From assembly GCA_013297865.1 (NCBI GenBank), contig JAAFIP010000006.1, positions 186,001-250,000 on the forward strand: a stretch of DNA of 64,000 nucleotides, written 5' to 3'. Source of the DNA: Polaromonas sp. Lineage in GTDB: Bacteria; Pseudomonadota; Gammaproteobacteria; Burkholderiales; Burkholderiaceae_C. The notes beneath the pieces were generated by a model. It saw only the letters and a list, made by a program, of their open reading frames with translations, was not told the DNA's origin and searched no databases. The position numbers and the translations under genes were made by a program. Numbering within the stretch: the stretch's first letter is position 1; every line of letters starts with the position of its first letter. Positions 17,701 through 26,100 of this stretch are shown piece after piece.

Positions 17701-17762
17701 AGCAAAGCGAGCTTGACTATCGTCAGGCCCCAGGAAGAAGATTGCTTGATAGGTGTTTTCAT
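14703..17762 (-). CDS. G8-domain, parallel beta-helix lipoprotein (CEMIP/PKHD1L1-like)
   Basis: 1019 residues. A lipoprotein signal with lipobox LASC (Cys27) is followed by a Gly-rich, Pro/Thr-rich linker to about residue 70. The G8 domain (about 71-190) begins DGDWNSPSTWANGKLP and continues with GLMVNGNLVL. Then come the features of the eukaryotic G8/PbH1 proteins CEMIP, TMEM2 and PKHD1L1: GGGSLQLFGENRMGWTQLAA, DQRAAVGLLSRNIVIRGDD and ELFKMGQRGTKGRYPFHWH, followed by right-handed beta-helix repeats and a beta-rich C-terminal region (about 690-1019). CEMIP-type proteins take part in hyaluronan breakdown, so a polysaccharide target is plausible but unproven. Coupled to the downstream small secreted protein; follows the pectate-lyase-fold gene by 26 bp. 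Confidence 0.87.
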   Translation of the reverse strand: MKTPIKQSSSWGLTIVKLALLAILASCGGGGGGSGGGGTQPTGSQLGSTTDPGSPDMPITPTPDPTSQAKDGDWNSPSTWANGKLPADGDVVDIPAGKTVTLRGNTAKLAGLMVNGNLVLADNDIQLTSRWIMVHGSFSAGTEATPYTRKATITLTGTDKSQNIMNMGTKLIGVMGGGSLQLFGENRMGWTQLAATANPGATSITLQDDASAWRAGDKLVIAPSSFEAEEYEVVTITSVAGKQVNFSPALAHTHWGTLQTYEGKTLDQRAAVGLLSRNIVIRGDDNSDALSFGGHVMVMAGAKTKISGVELFKMGQRGTKGRYPFHWHLAGDLAHGDYVKNNAIHDSFQRAVVVHGTNNALVEGNVAFNITNHAFVWAEDGNEVRNSFIKNLAVFNKNPQESEFAFPVSNPLFGNSGQSEFRSASFWGRGFNHTIKGNIAAGSINGFGFFFDRFSPNTLGDSEGKGLIFEDNIAHSNYRPGAAGVASEIYPEATFGHGLMVTSGLGEITTHLFNRFTSYKNYGGAWLEDRSTQLQDSVVADNGTGIYIHRGVVNGVVIVSKTANTLGNAETPPKGGFGSGARGAIVVPSSHGGARAPVILDATVVNHDDAAYVVDVDDLGYTARVEKLKLVNTKKAVYFHEVNPFEYGFAEHGIDDSQGALNGGQPTVWVKRRSPVVTAACTSSLASNSYACPASSSLLLRYKNSPSRTTYLVQPNGTTLGLAQPWYFDGSMWDYQSVNSGWVVNGAQYEVLTGAQDNKPSDIELYLEQSASKSLELSWATSGPASKVAQNGSSVPLAASLAALRSASTSAQFYDASVQKLFVKMVGAAGVQTVQIIAPFAVTNVALLGRAPDSASGLVTGVRQSNLSTSSPSSQLRQTLPSVTAGNALDLSVLSFASTQALLSAGNSTSSVFKGYINAPADGIYTLSVPGIGGNVDVWLGSVWISGTVGNLSTVIYEPSPGTRDEAGFVALRKGIHPITVVFGRNDLQNGYTMNPRFGLRWAVPGSDQHVAIPLLRAP

Positions 17763-17788
17763 AAATGTGACTCAAACTGCAAGGAACA

Positions 17789-19774
17789 TCAATAACCTAG
17801 ATACAAAGGCATGCGCGACACACCAGGCGCCGCCAGGCGGCGGGTATCGCTTGCGCGGGTTTCTTCGATCCACTGGGCATAGCCGCATTGCGCGCAGTAG
17901 ACACTGGTGGAGAAAATATAGGAGGTCTGCGCATCGGTGCTCAGAAAGGCAGGCAGGCTTTGGTTGATAGGGCGCGAAGGGTAGAGCAGACAACCCAACA
18001 GCTCGGTGCGACCGCCAGCGCGGGTATCTATCACGGTGTTACCGCGCTCTGTCTTTAAACCCAAAATCCACAAATTGGCCCCGTTGTTGATGATCTTGGT
18101 GCCGTCGTACTCGTTATTGAATTGCCTTGCCCACACGCTCTGGCCTGCCACAATGCTCAAGGGCTCTATGCCCACATCCTCCAGATACAAGTCGCCAGCA
18201 CCTGCTTGGGCTCTGTAGCCATAAAAACCGTGCTTGATGGCCACGGGCCGTTTGCCACGGTGGTCTACCTTCGTGCCATAACCCAAGCCTTCAATAATCA
18301 AAGGCTCTGCCGAGTTGTCAGACACAATAAACCTTATGCCTCCACCGTTGACGCCATTGGCATCGCCGTTGATCACACCACCCATACCGACGATGCGTTT
18401 CACGCTGGCAGGCACTGTGACAGCCAGCTCGTTGAAGACCAGGCGTGCCCCCGCCGAAAAATACACCGTACTTTTGCCGGAATTCAGCGCTGTTTGCAAC
18501 ACATTGGCCACCTGGCAGCCCCCATAACCAAAACAGTTGACAGGGACCCACTGGTTGATGTCCGCGTCGCTGAATACCGGGGTTTCCTTGACGGGCAAGC
18601 CCAGTGAGCGGGCTTGTGGCGCCGCTGAAAAAAGGCTTTGCGCTACGCCCGAATTGAACTCGGTGATGCTAGCGCCACTGATCACCGTGCCTTTGTTTTT
18701 CAGCGCCGCTCCCCAACCGCTGGTGCTGACGTTGCGGGCATGCAAAAAGCCACGATTGTCGATAGCCTGACCACTGCCGAGGCCGTTTTCCAGCCGCGAG
18801 TCGAGCAGCACCATGGAAGCTTGGTCGCTGAAGGAACCGTTGATCACGGCGGTGGCGTTTCCTGTGGTGACCAAGCCCCGGATGGAGACAGTGTTGGCCC
18901 CATTTTTGAACCCCACTACTTTTTGCTGATTGAGAACGATGTTTTCAAACGTAGGCGCATACTCAAAGTGCTCCACGGCAATACCCGTATCAAAGCCATC
19001 TACCTGGATATTCTTGAGCATGCCGGGGCCGGGCCAAGGGCGGGTCATGTCCACACCGGTAACACCCTGTCCATCGCCTGAGCGTACGAGAACATTGCGC
19101 ATGGCGCCGACGTTGTGGGTCATATAGTTAATGCCGATGGCTGCCGGGTTGCCAGAGCCTGTGTGCACTGCCAAATCCCAAATATTCTGGCGAAATGAGT
19201 AATTGCTGGTGCCCTGGTTGTCGGCATTCAGAATAACTTCTACAACGGGTTTGGGTTGGGCTGCCTGGTTAAAGCCGGTGGCTGCATCTTTGAGTTTGAT
19301 GACAGTGACCCCGGGACCCTGGCCCTGCAGCGTCATGCAGCAGCCTGCCCATTGCAGAGTGTCACTGACCAGATAAGTGCCTGCAGGAAAGAAAAGTGTC
19401 TTGGGCCTTCCGTTGAAATAAGAGCCCAGATAGTCGTCAATCCAGCTGCCGTCGGGATTGGTGCGCCCGTCTTTCAGTGCTGCTTGAATGGCGCTGGTGT
19501 CATCACTGATGCCATCACCTTTCGCGCCGTAGTCTTTGATACTTTTGGCGGCTCCCGCTGCAAAAACCAAAGGCCCCGCCGTGAGCTGAGGCGCCAGATT
19601 GAGCGTAAGGGCAGTGCTACCGCCTGATGTGGTGTTTGCGCCAGGCGCGGAAGGGTTTGACTGTCCTTGCGTATCTGTGCTGGCCCCGCCACCAGAGCCA
19701 CCGCAAGCCGACACAACACTTGCCAAGAGTAAAGCAATGACATGGCAAGAGAGCCAACGGCGGTGATGAAACAT
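17789..19774 (-). CDS. Pectate-lyase-3 superfamily (GH55-like double beta-helix) lipoprotein
   Basis: 661 residues. Signal peptide with Cys near residue 24 (SVVSACGGSGGG), a Ser/Thr-rich linker, then the Pectate_lyase_3 start motif SIKDYGAKGDGISDDTSAIQ (about residue 77) with FFPAGTYLVSDTLQW. A second, more diverged segment begins near QVANVLQTALNSGKSTVYFS, so the protein probably has two right-handed beta-helices side by side, as in GH55 glucanases. Acidic catalytic residues cannot be assigned by eye. First gene of the cluster; its 253-bp upstream region is AT-rich and presumably holds the promoter. Predicted outer-membrane or surface-attached polysaccharide-binding or -degrading protein. 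Confidence 0.85.
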   Translation of the reverse strand: MFHHRRWLSCHVIALLLASVVSACGGSGGGASTDTQGQSNPSAPGANTTSGGSTALTLNLAPQLTAGPLVFAAGAAKSIKDYGAKGDGISDDTSAIQAALKDGRTNPDGSWIDDYLGSYFNGRPKTLFFPAGTYLVSDTLQWAGCCMTLQGQGPGVTVIKLKDAATGFNQAAQPKPVVEVILNADNQGTSNYSFRQNIWDLAVHTGSGNPAAIGINYMTHNVGAMRNVLVRSGDGQGVTGVDMTRPWPGPGMLKNIQVDGFDTGIAVEHFEYAPTFENIVLNQQKVVGFKNGANTVSIRGLVTTGNATAVINGSFSDQASMVLLDSRLENGLGSGQAIDNRGFLHARNVSTSGWGAALKNKGTVISGASITEFNSGVAQSLFSAAPQARSLGLPVKETPVFSDADINQWVPVNCFGYGGCQVANVLQTALNSGKSTVYFSAGARLVFNELAVTVPASVKRIVGMGGVINGDANGVNGGGIRFIVSDNSAEPLIIEGLGYGTKVDHRGKRPVAIKHGFYGYRAQAGAGDLYLEDVGIEPLSIVAGQSVWARQFNNEYDGTKIINNGANLWILGLKTERGNTVIDTRAGGRTELLGCLLYPSRPINQSLPAFLSTDAQTSYIFSTSVYCAQCGYAQWIEETRASDTRRLAAPGVSRMPLYLGY

Positions 19775-20027
19775 TATTAGAAAATACGTGCATTGTCTGC
19801 AGGTACTGCAATGAATTTTTGTGTTGGTATTGTGCTTTCAAAGGAAAACAAAAGAATTAACGATTTGTAAGCGGGGTACGCAGGCCTCGCAAAAAAGCGC
19901 TGAAAATGGAAAAAAATCGCATTCAGCTATTTATTTAGGAGCTGTAAAAGCCCATTCGTATTGATTTTCAAGTGATTGATAGCTGCGTTGTTACATCGCT
20001 ACAAAACCACACTGTCCCCAGGCAAAG

Positions 20028-21374
20028 CTATATTTTCTTCACTAATACCTGACTTTTTCGGTCCCAGTTGTATTTGCGTTTGCGCGCATCCGGCAGCCAA
20101 TCAGGGTCTACCTGCACAAAGCCACGTTTGATAAACCAGTGCATGGTGCGGGTAGTAAGCACGAAGATGCTCTCCAGCCCTGCGGTCTTGGCACGCTGCT
20201 CAATGCGCTTCAAAATCTTCTCCCCATCGCCCTGGCCCTGCACCTGCGGGCTGATGGTCAGCGCTGCCATCTCGGCGGTTTTGGCTTCTGCATAGGGGTA
20301 CAGCGCCGCGCAGCCAAAGATCACGCCGTCGTGTTCGATGATGCTGTAGTTGGCCACATCGCGCTCGATCTCAGTGCGGTCGCGTTTGACCAAGGTGCCA
20401 TCGCGCTCAAAGGGCTCGATCAGCTGCAAAATGCCGCCCACGTCATCGGATGTGGCCTCGCGCAGGCTTTCGAGTTTTTCATCCACCACCATCGTGCCAA
20501 TACCGTCGTGCACATACACCTCCAGCAGCAGGGCGCCATCGGTGGCAAAAGGCAGAATATGGCTGCGTTCCACACCGCCTTTGCAGGCACGCACGCAGTG
20601 CTGCAGATAAAACGCGGTGTCGGTAGGCAGCTGTGCGCTGGGCAGGGCAGCGAGCATTTTCTCGGCTGCGGCCAGGGGCAGCTCGGTGTCGATAGGGTTG
20701 TCCTCGCTCAGGGGCTGGGCCGGATCGAGCATGATGCCGGGGATTTCGGTAAGGAAGATCAGCTTGTCGGCCTGCAGATCGGTTGCTACCGAGGTGGCCA
20801 CTTCTTCCATGGTCAGGTTAAAGGCCTCGCCAGTAGGCGAAAAGCCAAAGGGCGACAGCAGCACCATCGCGCCCATGTGCAGCGCTTTCTGGATGCCCGC
20901 CGTATCCACCTTGCGTACCAGGCCGCTGTGCTGAAAATCCACCCCGTCCACTATGCCCACGGGCCGGGCAGTAATGAAGTTGCCGCTGATCACCCGCACC
21001 GTAGCGCCCGCCATGGGTGTGTTGGGCAGGCCCTGGCTAAAAGCCGCCTCAATCTCGTAGCGCAGCTGGCCCGCTGCCTCCTGCGCGCAGTCCAGCGCCA
21101 CGCCGTCGGTAATGCGGATGCCGTGGGAATATTTGGGCGCATGGCCTTTGGCGGCCAACTGCTCGTTCACCTGCGGGCGAAAGCCATGCACCAGCACAAT
21201 CTTGACGCCCATACTTTGGATCAAAGCCAAGTCTTGGGCAATCGTGGTCAGCTTGCCCGCCGCAATCGCCTCACCACACACCGCCACCACAAAGGTTTTG
21301 CCACGGTGCATGTGGATGTAGGGCGCCACGGAGCGAAACCAGGGAACAAAGGTGAAGTTAAAGACGGTGGACAT
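20028..21374 (-). CDS. argA: N-acetylglutamate synthase (amino-acid N-acetyltransferase)
   Basis: 448 residues; first step of arginine biosynthesis, acetyl-CoA plus glutamate to N-acetylglutamate. The N-terminal amino-acid-kinase-like domain (about 1-290) begins FVPWFRSVAPYIHMHRGKTF and contains KIVLVHGFRPQVNEQL; the C-terminal GNAT domain (about 300-448) has LTISPQVQGQGDGEKILKRI, the acetyl-CoA loop. This is the classical two-domain ArgA, presumably feedback-inhibited by arginine through the kinase-like domain. Stands alone in the window. Confidence 0.96.
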   Translation of the reverse strand: MSTVFNFTFVPWFRSVAPYIHMHRGKTFVVAVCGEAIAAGKLTTIAQDLALIQSMGVKIVLVHGFRPQVNEQLAAKGHAPKYSHGIRITDGVALDCAQEAAGQLRYEIEAAFSQGLPNTPMAGATVRVISGNFITARPVGIVDGVDFQHSGLVRKVDTAGIQKALHMGAMVLLSPFGFSPTGEAFNLTMEEVATSVATDLQADKLIFLTEIPGIMLDPAQPLSEDNPIDTELPLAAAEKMLAALPSAQLPTDTAFYLQHCVRACKGGVERSHILPFATDGALLLEVYVHDGIGTMVVDEKLESLREATSDDVGGILQLIEPFERDGTLVKRDRTEIERDVANYSIIEHDGVIFGCAALYPYAEAKTAEMAALTISPQVQGQGDGEKILKRIEQRAKTAGLESIFVLTTRTMHWFIKRGFVQVDPDWLPDARKRKYNWDRKSQVLVKKI

Positions 21375-21570
21375 GGCTGGGGGGTAGGGCGGGGTGGGGC
21401 AAACAGAGGTTGAACTGACGTCACTTTACTGTACCGGGTTTTGAGCGCTTTTTACGCCCCAATGCATCAGGACGATAACCCAGCGCGGCACCCGACTAAA
21501 TACCAGAGCTTGGGCAGCTCTTGCGACAGGTCTCCATAATGTGCTGACTTTATATTCCAACAAGATATCC

Positions 21571-22479
21571 ATGAACCTCTACAAAACCTGGTCCACCACG
21601 GCTTCTCAACACAAAGGCTTCCTGATCTGTCTGTTGGGCCTGACAGTACTTTTCTCGGGCTGCAGCTCCATGCCGGTGCCCAAGCTGGCTGCTGGCACCA
21701 GCGACCCTGCGGCAGTGGCGCTGCTGGAGCAAGCCCAGCAGGCCCACGGCAAGGCAGCGTTCAATGCCATCAAGGATATCAATGTCAGCTACACCGGCAA
21801 ATGGTTTAACTTGATCACCCGCATCCAGCCCGCCATCACTGACCCAGCCTACCGCCAGACCTCAGAAGAGCGCATGCTGATGCAGGATGGCCTGATCGCC
21901 CAGATCCATAGCGGCCCCAGCGGCGACAAGACCGTGATCGAAGACCAGCGCAAAGTGGCCATCTGGTACAACGGCCAGCCCCATTCCAGCCCAGCGCAAA
22001 TGGCCGCATCCCATCTGGTGTTGCACGCCTACCAGCTGTTTTTATACCCTGCCTTCTATGTGCAGCGCGCCAGCCAGCTGGAGCTGGCTGGCTCCAGCGT
22101 GGTGGGCGGGCGCGACTGCGACAACGTGCTGGCAGTACTGCGCCCAGGCATTGGCAGTTCGGTGGAAGACCGCGTGCTGGTCTGCGTGGACCGCCAGGAC
22201 AAGCTGGTACGGCGTGTATGGCTGACGCTGGAAGGCTCAGAACCCAGCAAGGGCGCGGTGGTGGGAGTGGACCATGACAAGTTTGTCCAGGTAGGCGGTG
22301 TCACCTGGCCCACGCATTTTTATGAAACCGTGGTGCGCCCCTTTGCCGGTCTGCCCGCACACGATTTCTCGCTCTCGGGCATTGACCTGAACCGCGGCTT
22401 GAGCAAGGCAGATTTCGCCCAGGGCAAGTTTTCACCCCTGGCGGCCAAACCTGCCACCTTGCTGCCTGCCAGCAAGTAG
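21571..22479 (+). CDS. Outer-membrane lipoprotein of unknown function
   Basis: 302 residues from the ATG at 21571 (an upstream GTG at 21541 is in frame but would precede the signal peptide). The lipobox VLFSGC fixes the lipidated Cys31. The mature part is mixed beta-rich with repeated YxG and W motifs (YTGKWFNLITRIQPA, GVTWPTHFYETVVRP), reminiscent of LolA/LolB-like lipoprotein folds, but I do not recognise the family. It converges on the GlcG-like gene with only six bases between stop codons. Confidence 0.78.
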   Translation: MNLYKTWSTTASQHKGFLICLLGLTVLFSGCSSMPVPKLAAGTSDPAAVALLEQAQQAHGKAAFNAIKDINVSYTGKWFNLITRIQPAITDPAYRQTSEERMLMQDGLIAQIHSGPSGDKTVIEDQRKVAIWYNGQPHSSPAQMAASHLVLHAYQLFLYPAFYVQRASQLELAGSSVVGGRDCDNVLAVLRPGIGSSVEDRVLVCVDRQDKLVRRVWLTLEGSEPSKGAVVGVDHDKFVQVGGVTWPTHFYETVVRPFAGLPAHDFSLSGIDLNRGLSKADFAQGKFSPLAAKPATLLPASK

Positions 22480-22485
22480 GCGCTC

Positions 22486-22965
22486 TCAGCGCTTGAGCGC
22501 GGCCAGGCCGGCCTGGGCCACTTCCATGTCCTGCTCCACGCTGCCGCCGCTCACGCCAATGCCACCAATCACCTGGTCCTTGGCCTTGATCGGAAAGCCA
22601 CCGCCAAACACCACCACACGTCCGTTGTTGGTGGTGTTGATGCCGTACAGTGATTGACCTGGCTGAGTCACGGTAGCCAGCACATTGGTGGGCAGCTTCA
22701 CCGACGCAGCCGTCCAGGCCTTGTCGATGGAAATGCCGATGCTCACCAATATGGAATTGTTCATGCGGCCAAACGCCACCAGATTGCCCCCAGAGTCCAC
22801 CACCGCGATATTCATCGGCAATTTGATCTCGGCTGCCTTCTTCTCCGCTGCGGCAATCATCGCCTGTGCCTCACTGAGGGTGATCTCGTCGGCAGCAAAA
22901 GCTGTGCAGGGCAAAAACGCTGACAGACACAGGGCGATGGCGCTGAGTTTGCAAAAGTACTTCAT
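22486..22965 (-). CDS. GlcG/HbpS-family heme-binding-like secreted protein
   Basis: 159 residues with a signal peptide cleaved after AFA (about residue 24). The GlcG/HbpS/PduO-C fold is recognisable in EAQAMIAAAEKKAAEIKLPM, NIAVVDSGGNLVAFGRM and QVIGGIGVSGGSVEQDMEVA. HbpS of Streptomyces binds heme outside the cell; many periplasmic relatives in proteobacteria have no assigned ligand. It is not next to a glycolate operon, so the heme/cofactor-binding reading is preferred, without proof. Confidence 0.88.
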   Translation of the reverse strand: MKYFCKLSAIALCLSAFLPCTAFAADEITLSEAQAMIAAAEKKAAEIKLPMNIAVVDSGGNLVAFGRMNNSILVSIGISIDKAWTAASVKLPTNVLATVTQPGQSLYGINTTNNGRVVVFGGGFPIKAKDQVIGGIGVSGGSVEQDMEVAQAGLAALKR

Positions 22966-23107
22966 GGGGTATCTCCAGTTGTAGTTGAATGAGGCTGCTG
23001 CAAAATAGCTGCAACCCAGTCCAGTGTAGGTTGCGTGTCAACAAACAGCAATGACCTGAGCAAGGTATTGGTGTCGCAATTTGCGATAATCGCAGGTTGC
23101 CCCCGCC

Positions 23108-26100
23108 ATGCTAGACATCACTTTTCCAGAATCCCTGCCCGTATCGAGCCGCCGCGATGAGATCGCCACGGCTATCCGCGACCATCAGGTGGTCATTGTG
23201 TGTGGTGAGACGGGGTCGGGCAAGACGACGCAGTTGCCCAAGATTGCACTGGCGCTGGGGCGTGGCAAGCTGAACTATCCGCCGGGCAAGGGCCGCTTGA
23301 TCGGCCATACGCAGCCGCGCCGCATTGCTGCTACTTCAGTGGCCAAGCGGATTGCCGAGGAGCTGAAAACCCCGTTGGGCGAGGTGGTGGGCTATAAGGT
23401 GCGTTTTCAAGACCGGCTTGCACGCGATGCCTCGGTCAAGCTGATGACGGACGGTATTTTGCTGGCCGAGACGCAGGGCGACCCGGACCTGAAAGCTTAT
23501 GACACGCTAATCATTGACGAGGCGCATGAGCGATCACTCAATATTGACTTCTTGCTGGGCTATCTCAAGCAGTTGTTGCCGCGCAGGCCTGATCTCAAAA
23601 TCATTGTCACGTCGGCCACGATTGATGCAGAGCGGTTTGCTCGGCATTTTGAGTCGAAGAATGGACCAGCCCCGGTCATCATGGTCAGTGGCCGCATGTT
23701 TCCGGTGGAGCAGCGCTACCGGCCTTTTGAGGAAAGCCGCGATTACGACCTAAATAACGCGATATGCGATGCGACTGACGAGCTGTGGCAGGGCGGCGGA
23801 GGCGGTGACATCCTGGTGTTTTTGCCGGGCGAGCGCGAGATACGCGAGGCGGCCGACCATTTGCGCAAGCACCTGGCGCACCAGCCGCTGCACCGCAACG
23901 CCGATGTGATCCCGCTGTTTGCACGTTTGAGCCAGCAGGAACAAGACCGCGTGTTTGAAGTGGGGCAGGGCAAGCGCATCGTATTGGCCACCAATGTGGC
24001 AGAAACCTCGCTCACGGTGCCTGGCATCCGCTACGTGATTGATGCAGGCACGGCGCGCGTGAAGCGCTACAGCTTCAGAAACAAGGTGGAGCAGCTGCTG
24101 GTGGAGCCGATTGCGCAGGCCGCAGCCAACCAACGCTCGGGCCGCTGCGGCCGGGTGGCCGATGGTATTTGCATTCGCCTGTACGAGCAAAAAGACTTTG
24201 ACGCGCGGCCCAAGTTTACCGACCCGGAGATTTTGCGTTCATCGTTAGCAGGGGTTATTCTGCGCATGAAGGCGCTGCGCCTGGGGCATGTGGAAGACTT
24301 TCCGTTTATCGAGCCACCGCAGCGCCGTGCCATTGCCGACGGCTACGACCTGCTGCAAGAGCTGGGCGCGGTGGATGAATACAACGAATTGACCGCTCTG
24401 GGTGCAGAGCTCTCGCGCCTGCCGCTGGACCCGCGTGTAGGGCGCATGATTTTGGAGGCTAAGACTCGCGGTGCATTGGACGAAGTGTTGATCATCGCCA
24501 GCGCGCTGAGCGTGCAAGACGTGCGCGACCGCCCGATGGAGGCGCAGCAGCAGGCCGATGAAGCGCATAAGAAGTTTGATGACGAGAAGAGCGAATTTAC
24601 CGGGTACCTGAAGCTGTGGAAGTGGATCAACGCAGCGCGAGGAGGAGACGGCAAGGAGCACAAGCTCAGCAACCGGCAATACGAACAACTGCTGCGCCAA
24701 AACTTCGTCAACATCCGCCGCGTGCGCGAGTGGCGCGACATATATTCCCAGCTGCACACGGTCGTGACCGAGCACAAATGGCAGATCAACCAGCAGCCCG
24801 CCAGCTATGAGCAACTGCATTTGTCCATGCTCTCGGGCTTGATGGGCAATATCGGCTGGAAGCTGGAAGACGAAGACGTTTACCTGGGTGCGCGCGGCAT
24901 CAAGTTTTACCGGCACCCGGGTGCCAATCTGAGCAAGAAGCCCGGACGCTGGATTGTGGTGTCAGAGCTGGTAGATACCTCGCGTCTTTTTGGCCGGGGC
25001 ATTGCCGCGATAGAGCCGCAGTGGATCGAGCAGGTGGCAGGGCACCTGCTCAAGAAGCAACTGCTGGACCCGCATTGGGAAAAGAAAAGCGCCGAGGTCA
25101 TTGCGCTGGAGCGCGCCACGCTGTATGGCATCGTTATCTACAGTGGTCGCCGGGTCAACTACAGCAAGGTAGACCCTGTGGCAGCGCGCGAGGTGTTTAT
25201 CCGCGAAGCCCTGGTGGGCGGCGAGTGGGAGACCAAGCTGCCTTTTCTGGCGCACAACGAAAAGCTGCTCAAACAGGTGGAAGACATTGAGCACAAGTCA
25301 CGCAGGCAGGATGTGCTGGTTGATGACGAGTTGATCTATGCCTATTACGACCAGCAAATCCCAGCCACGGTGTGCAGCGGCTTTCTGCTGGAGCAGTGGT
25401 ACCGCGAAGAGGTCAAAAAGCAGCCCAAGTTGCTGCACCTGAGCCGCGAAGAGCTGATGCGCCACGAGGCAGCGGGTATCACCACGCAGGCGTTTCCCAA
25501 AACTGTACGACTGGGTGGTGTGGACTGCCGGGCCACCTATCTGCACGAGCCGGGCGATGCGCGCGACGGCATCACGGTGGAGGTGCCGCTGTTTGCGCTC
25601 AACCAGGTCAATGACGAGCGCTGCGAATGGCTGGTGCCTGGCATGCTGCAAGCCAAAATACAGGCCATGCTCAAAAGCCTGCCCCAGCGTCCGCGCTCGC
25701 GCCTGGTGCCGCTGCCAGAGTCTGCTGCGCGGTTTTTTTCGGCGCTCAGTGATGATGCAAAGTTTGGCGCTGGCAGCCTGACCGATGCGGTGCTTAAGCT
25801 CAGCCGCGACGCCACCAGTGTGGAGATCAAGCGTACCGACATCAAGCTGGATATGCTTAGCGCCCATTTGTTCATGAATTTTCGCGTCATTGACGAGCAT
25901 GGTCGCCAGCTCGGGGCAGGGCGCAACTTAGCAGCACTCAAAGCTGAGCTCGGCGCACAGGCCCGGGGAGCCTTCGCCTCACTGGCTGCGTTGTCCAGTG
26001 CTGCGGGCAAGCTGCCCATGCACAGTGAAAATAATGAAGTAAATGCGGCTCCAGCCCAACAGAATATCGCGGGAGCAGCTACTAAAAATATAGCAAATAC

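Noticed and set aside
19975-20010. GATAGCTGCG stretch upstream of the pectate-lyase-fold gene resembling the repeat start
   Set aside because: Only about ten bases match and the core does not follow.
20139-21413. Long open frame (about 424 codons) antisense to argA
   Set aside because: It is the GC-rich mirror of argA, with no family resemblance and His/Gly-rich shadow composition; the same applies to long antisense frames over amiC (35067-36497) and the CoA transferase (39737-40921).
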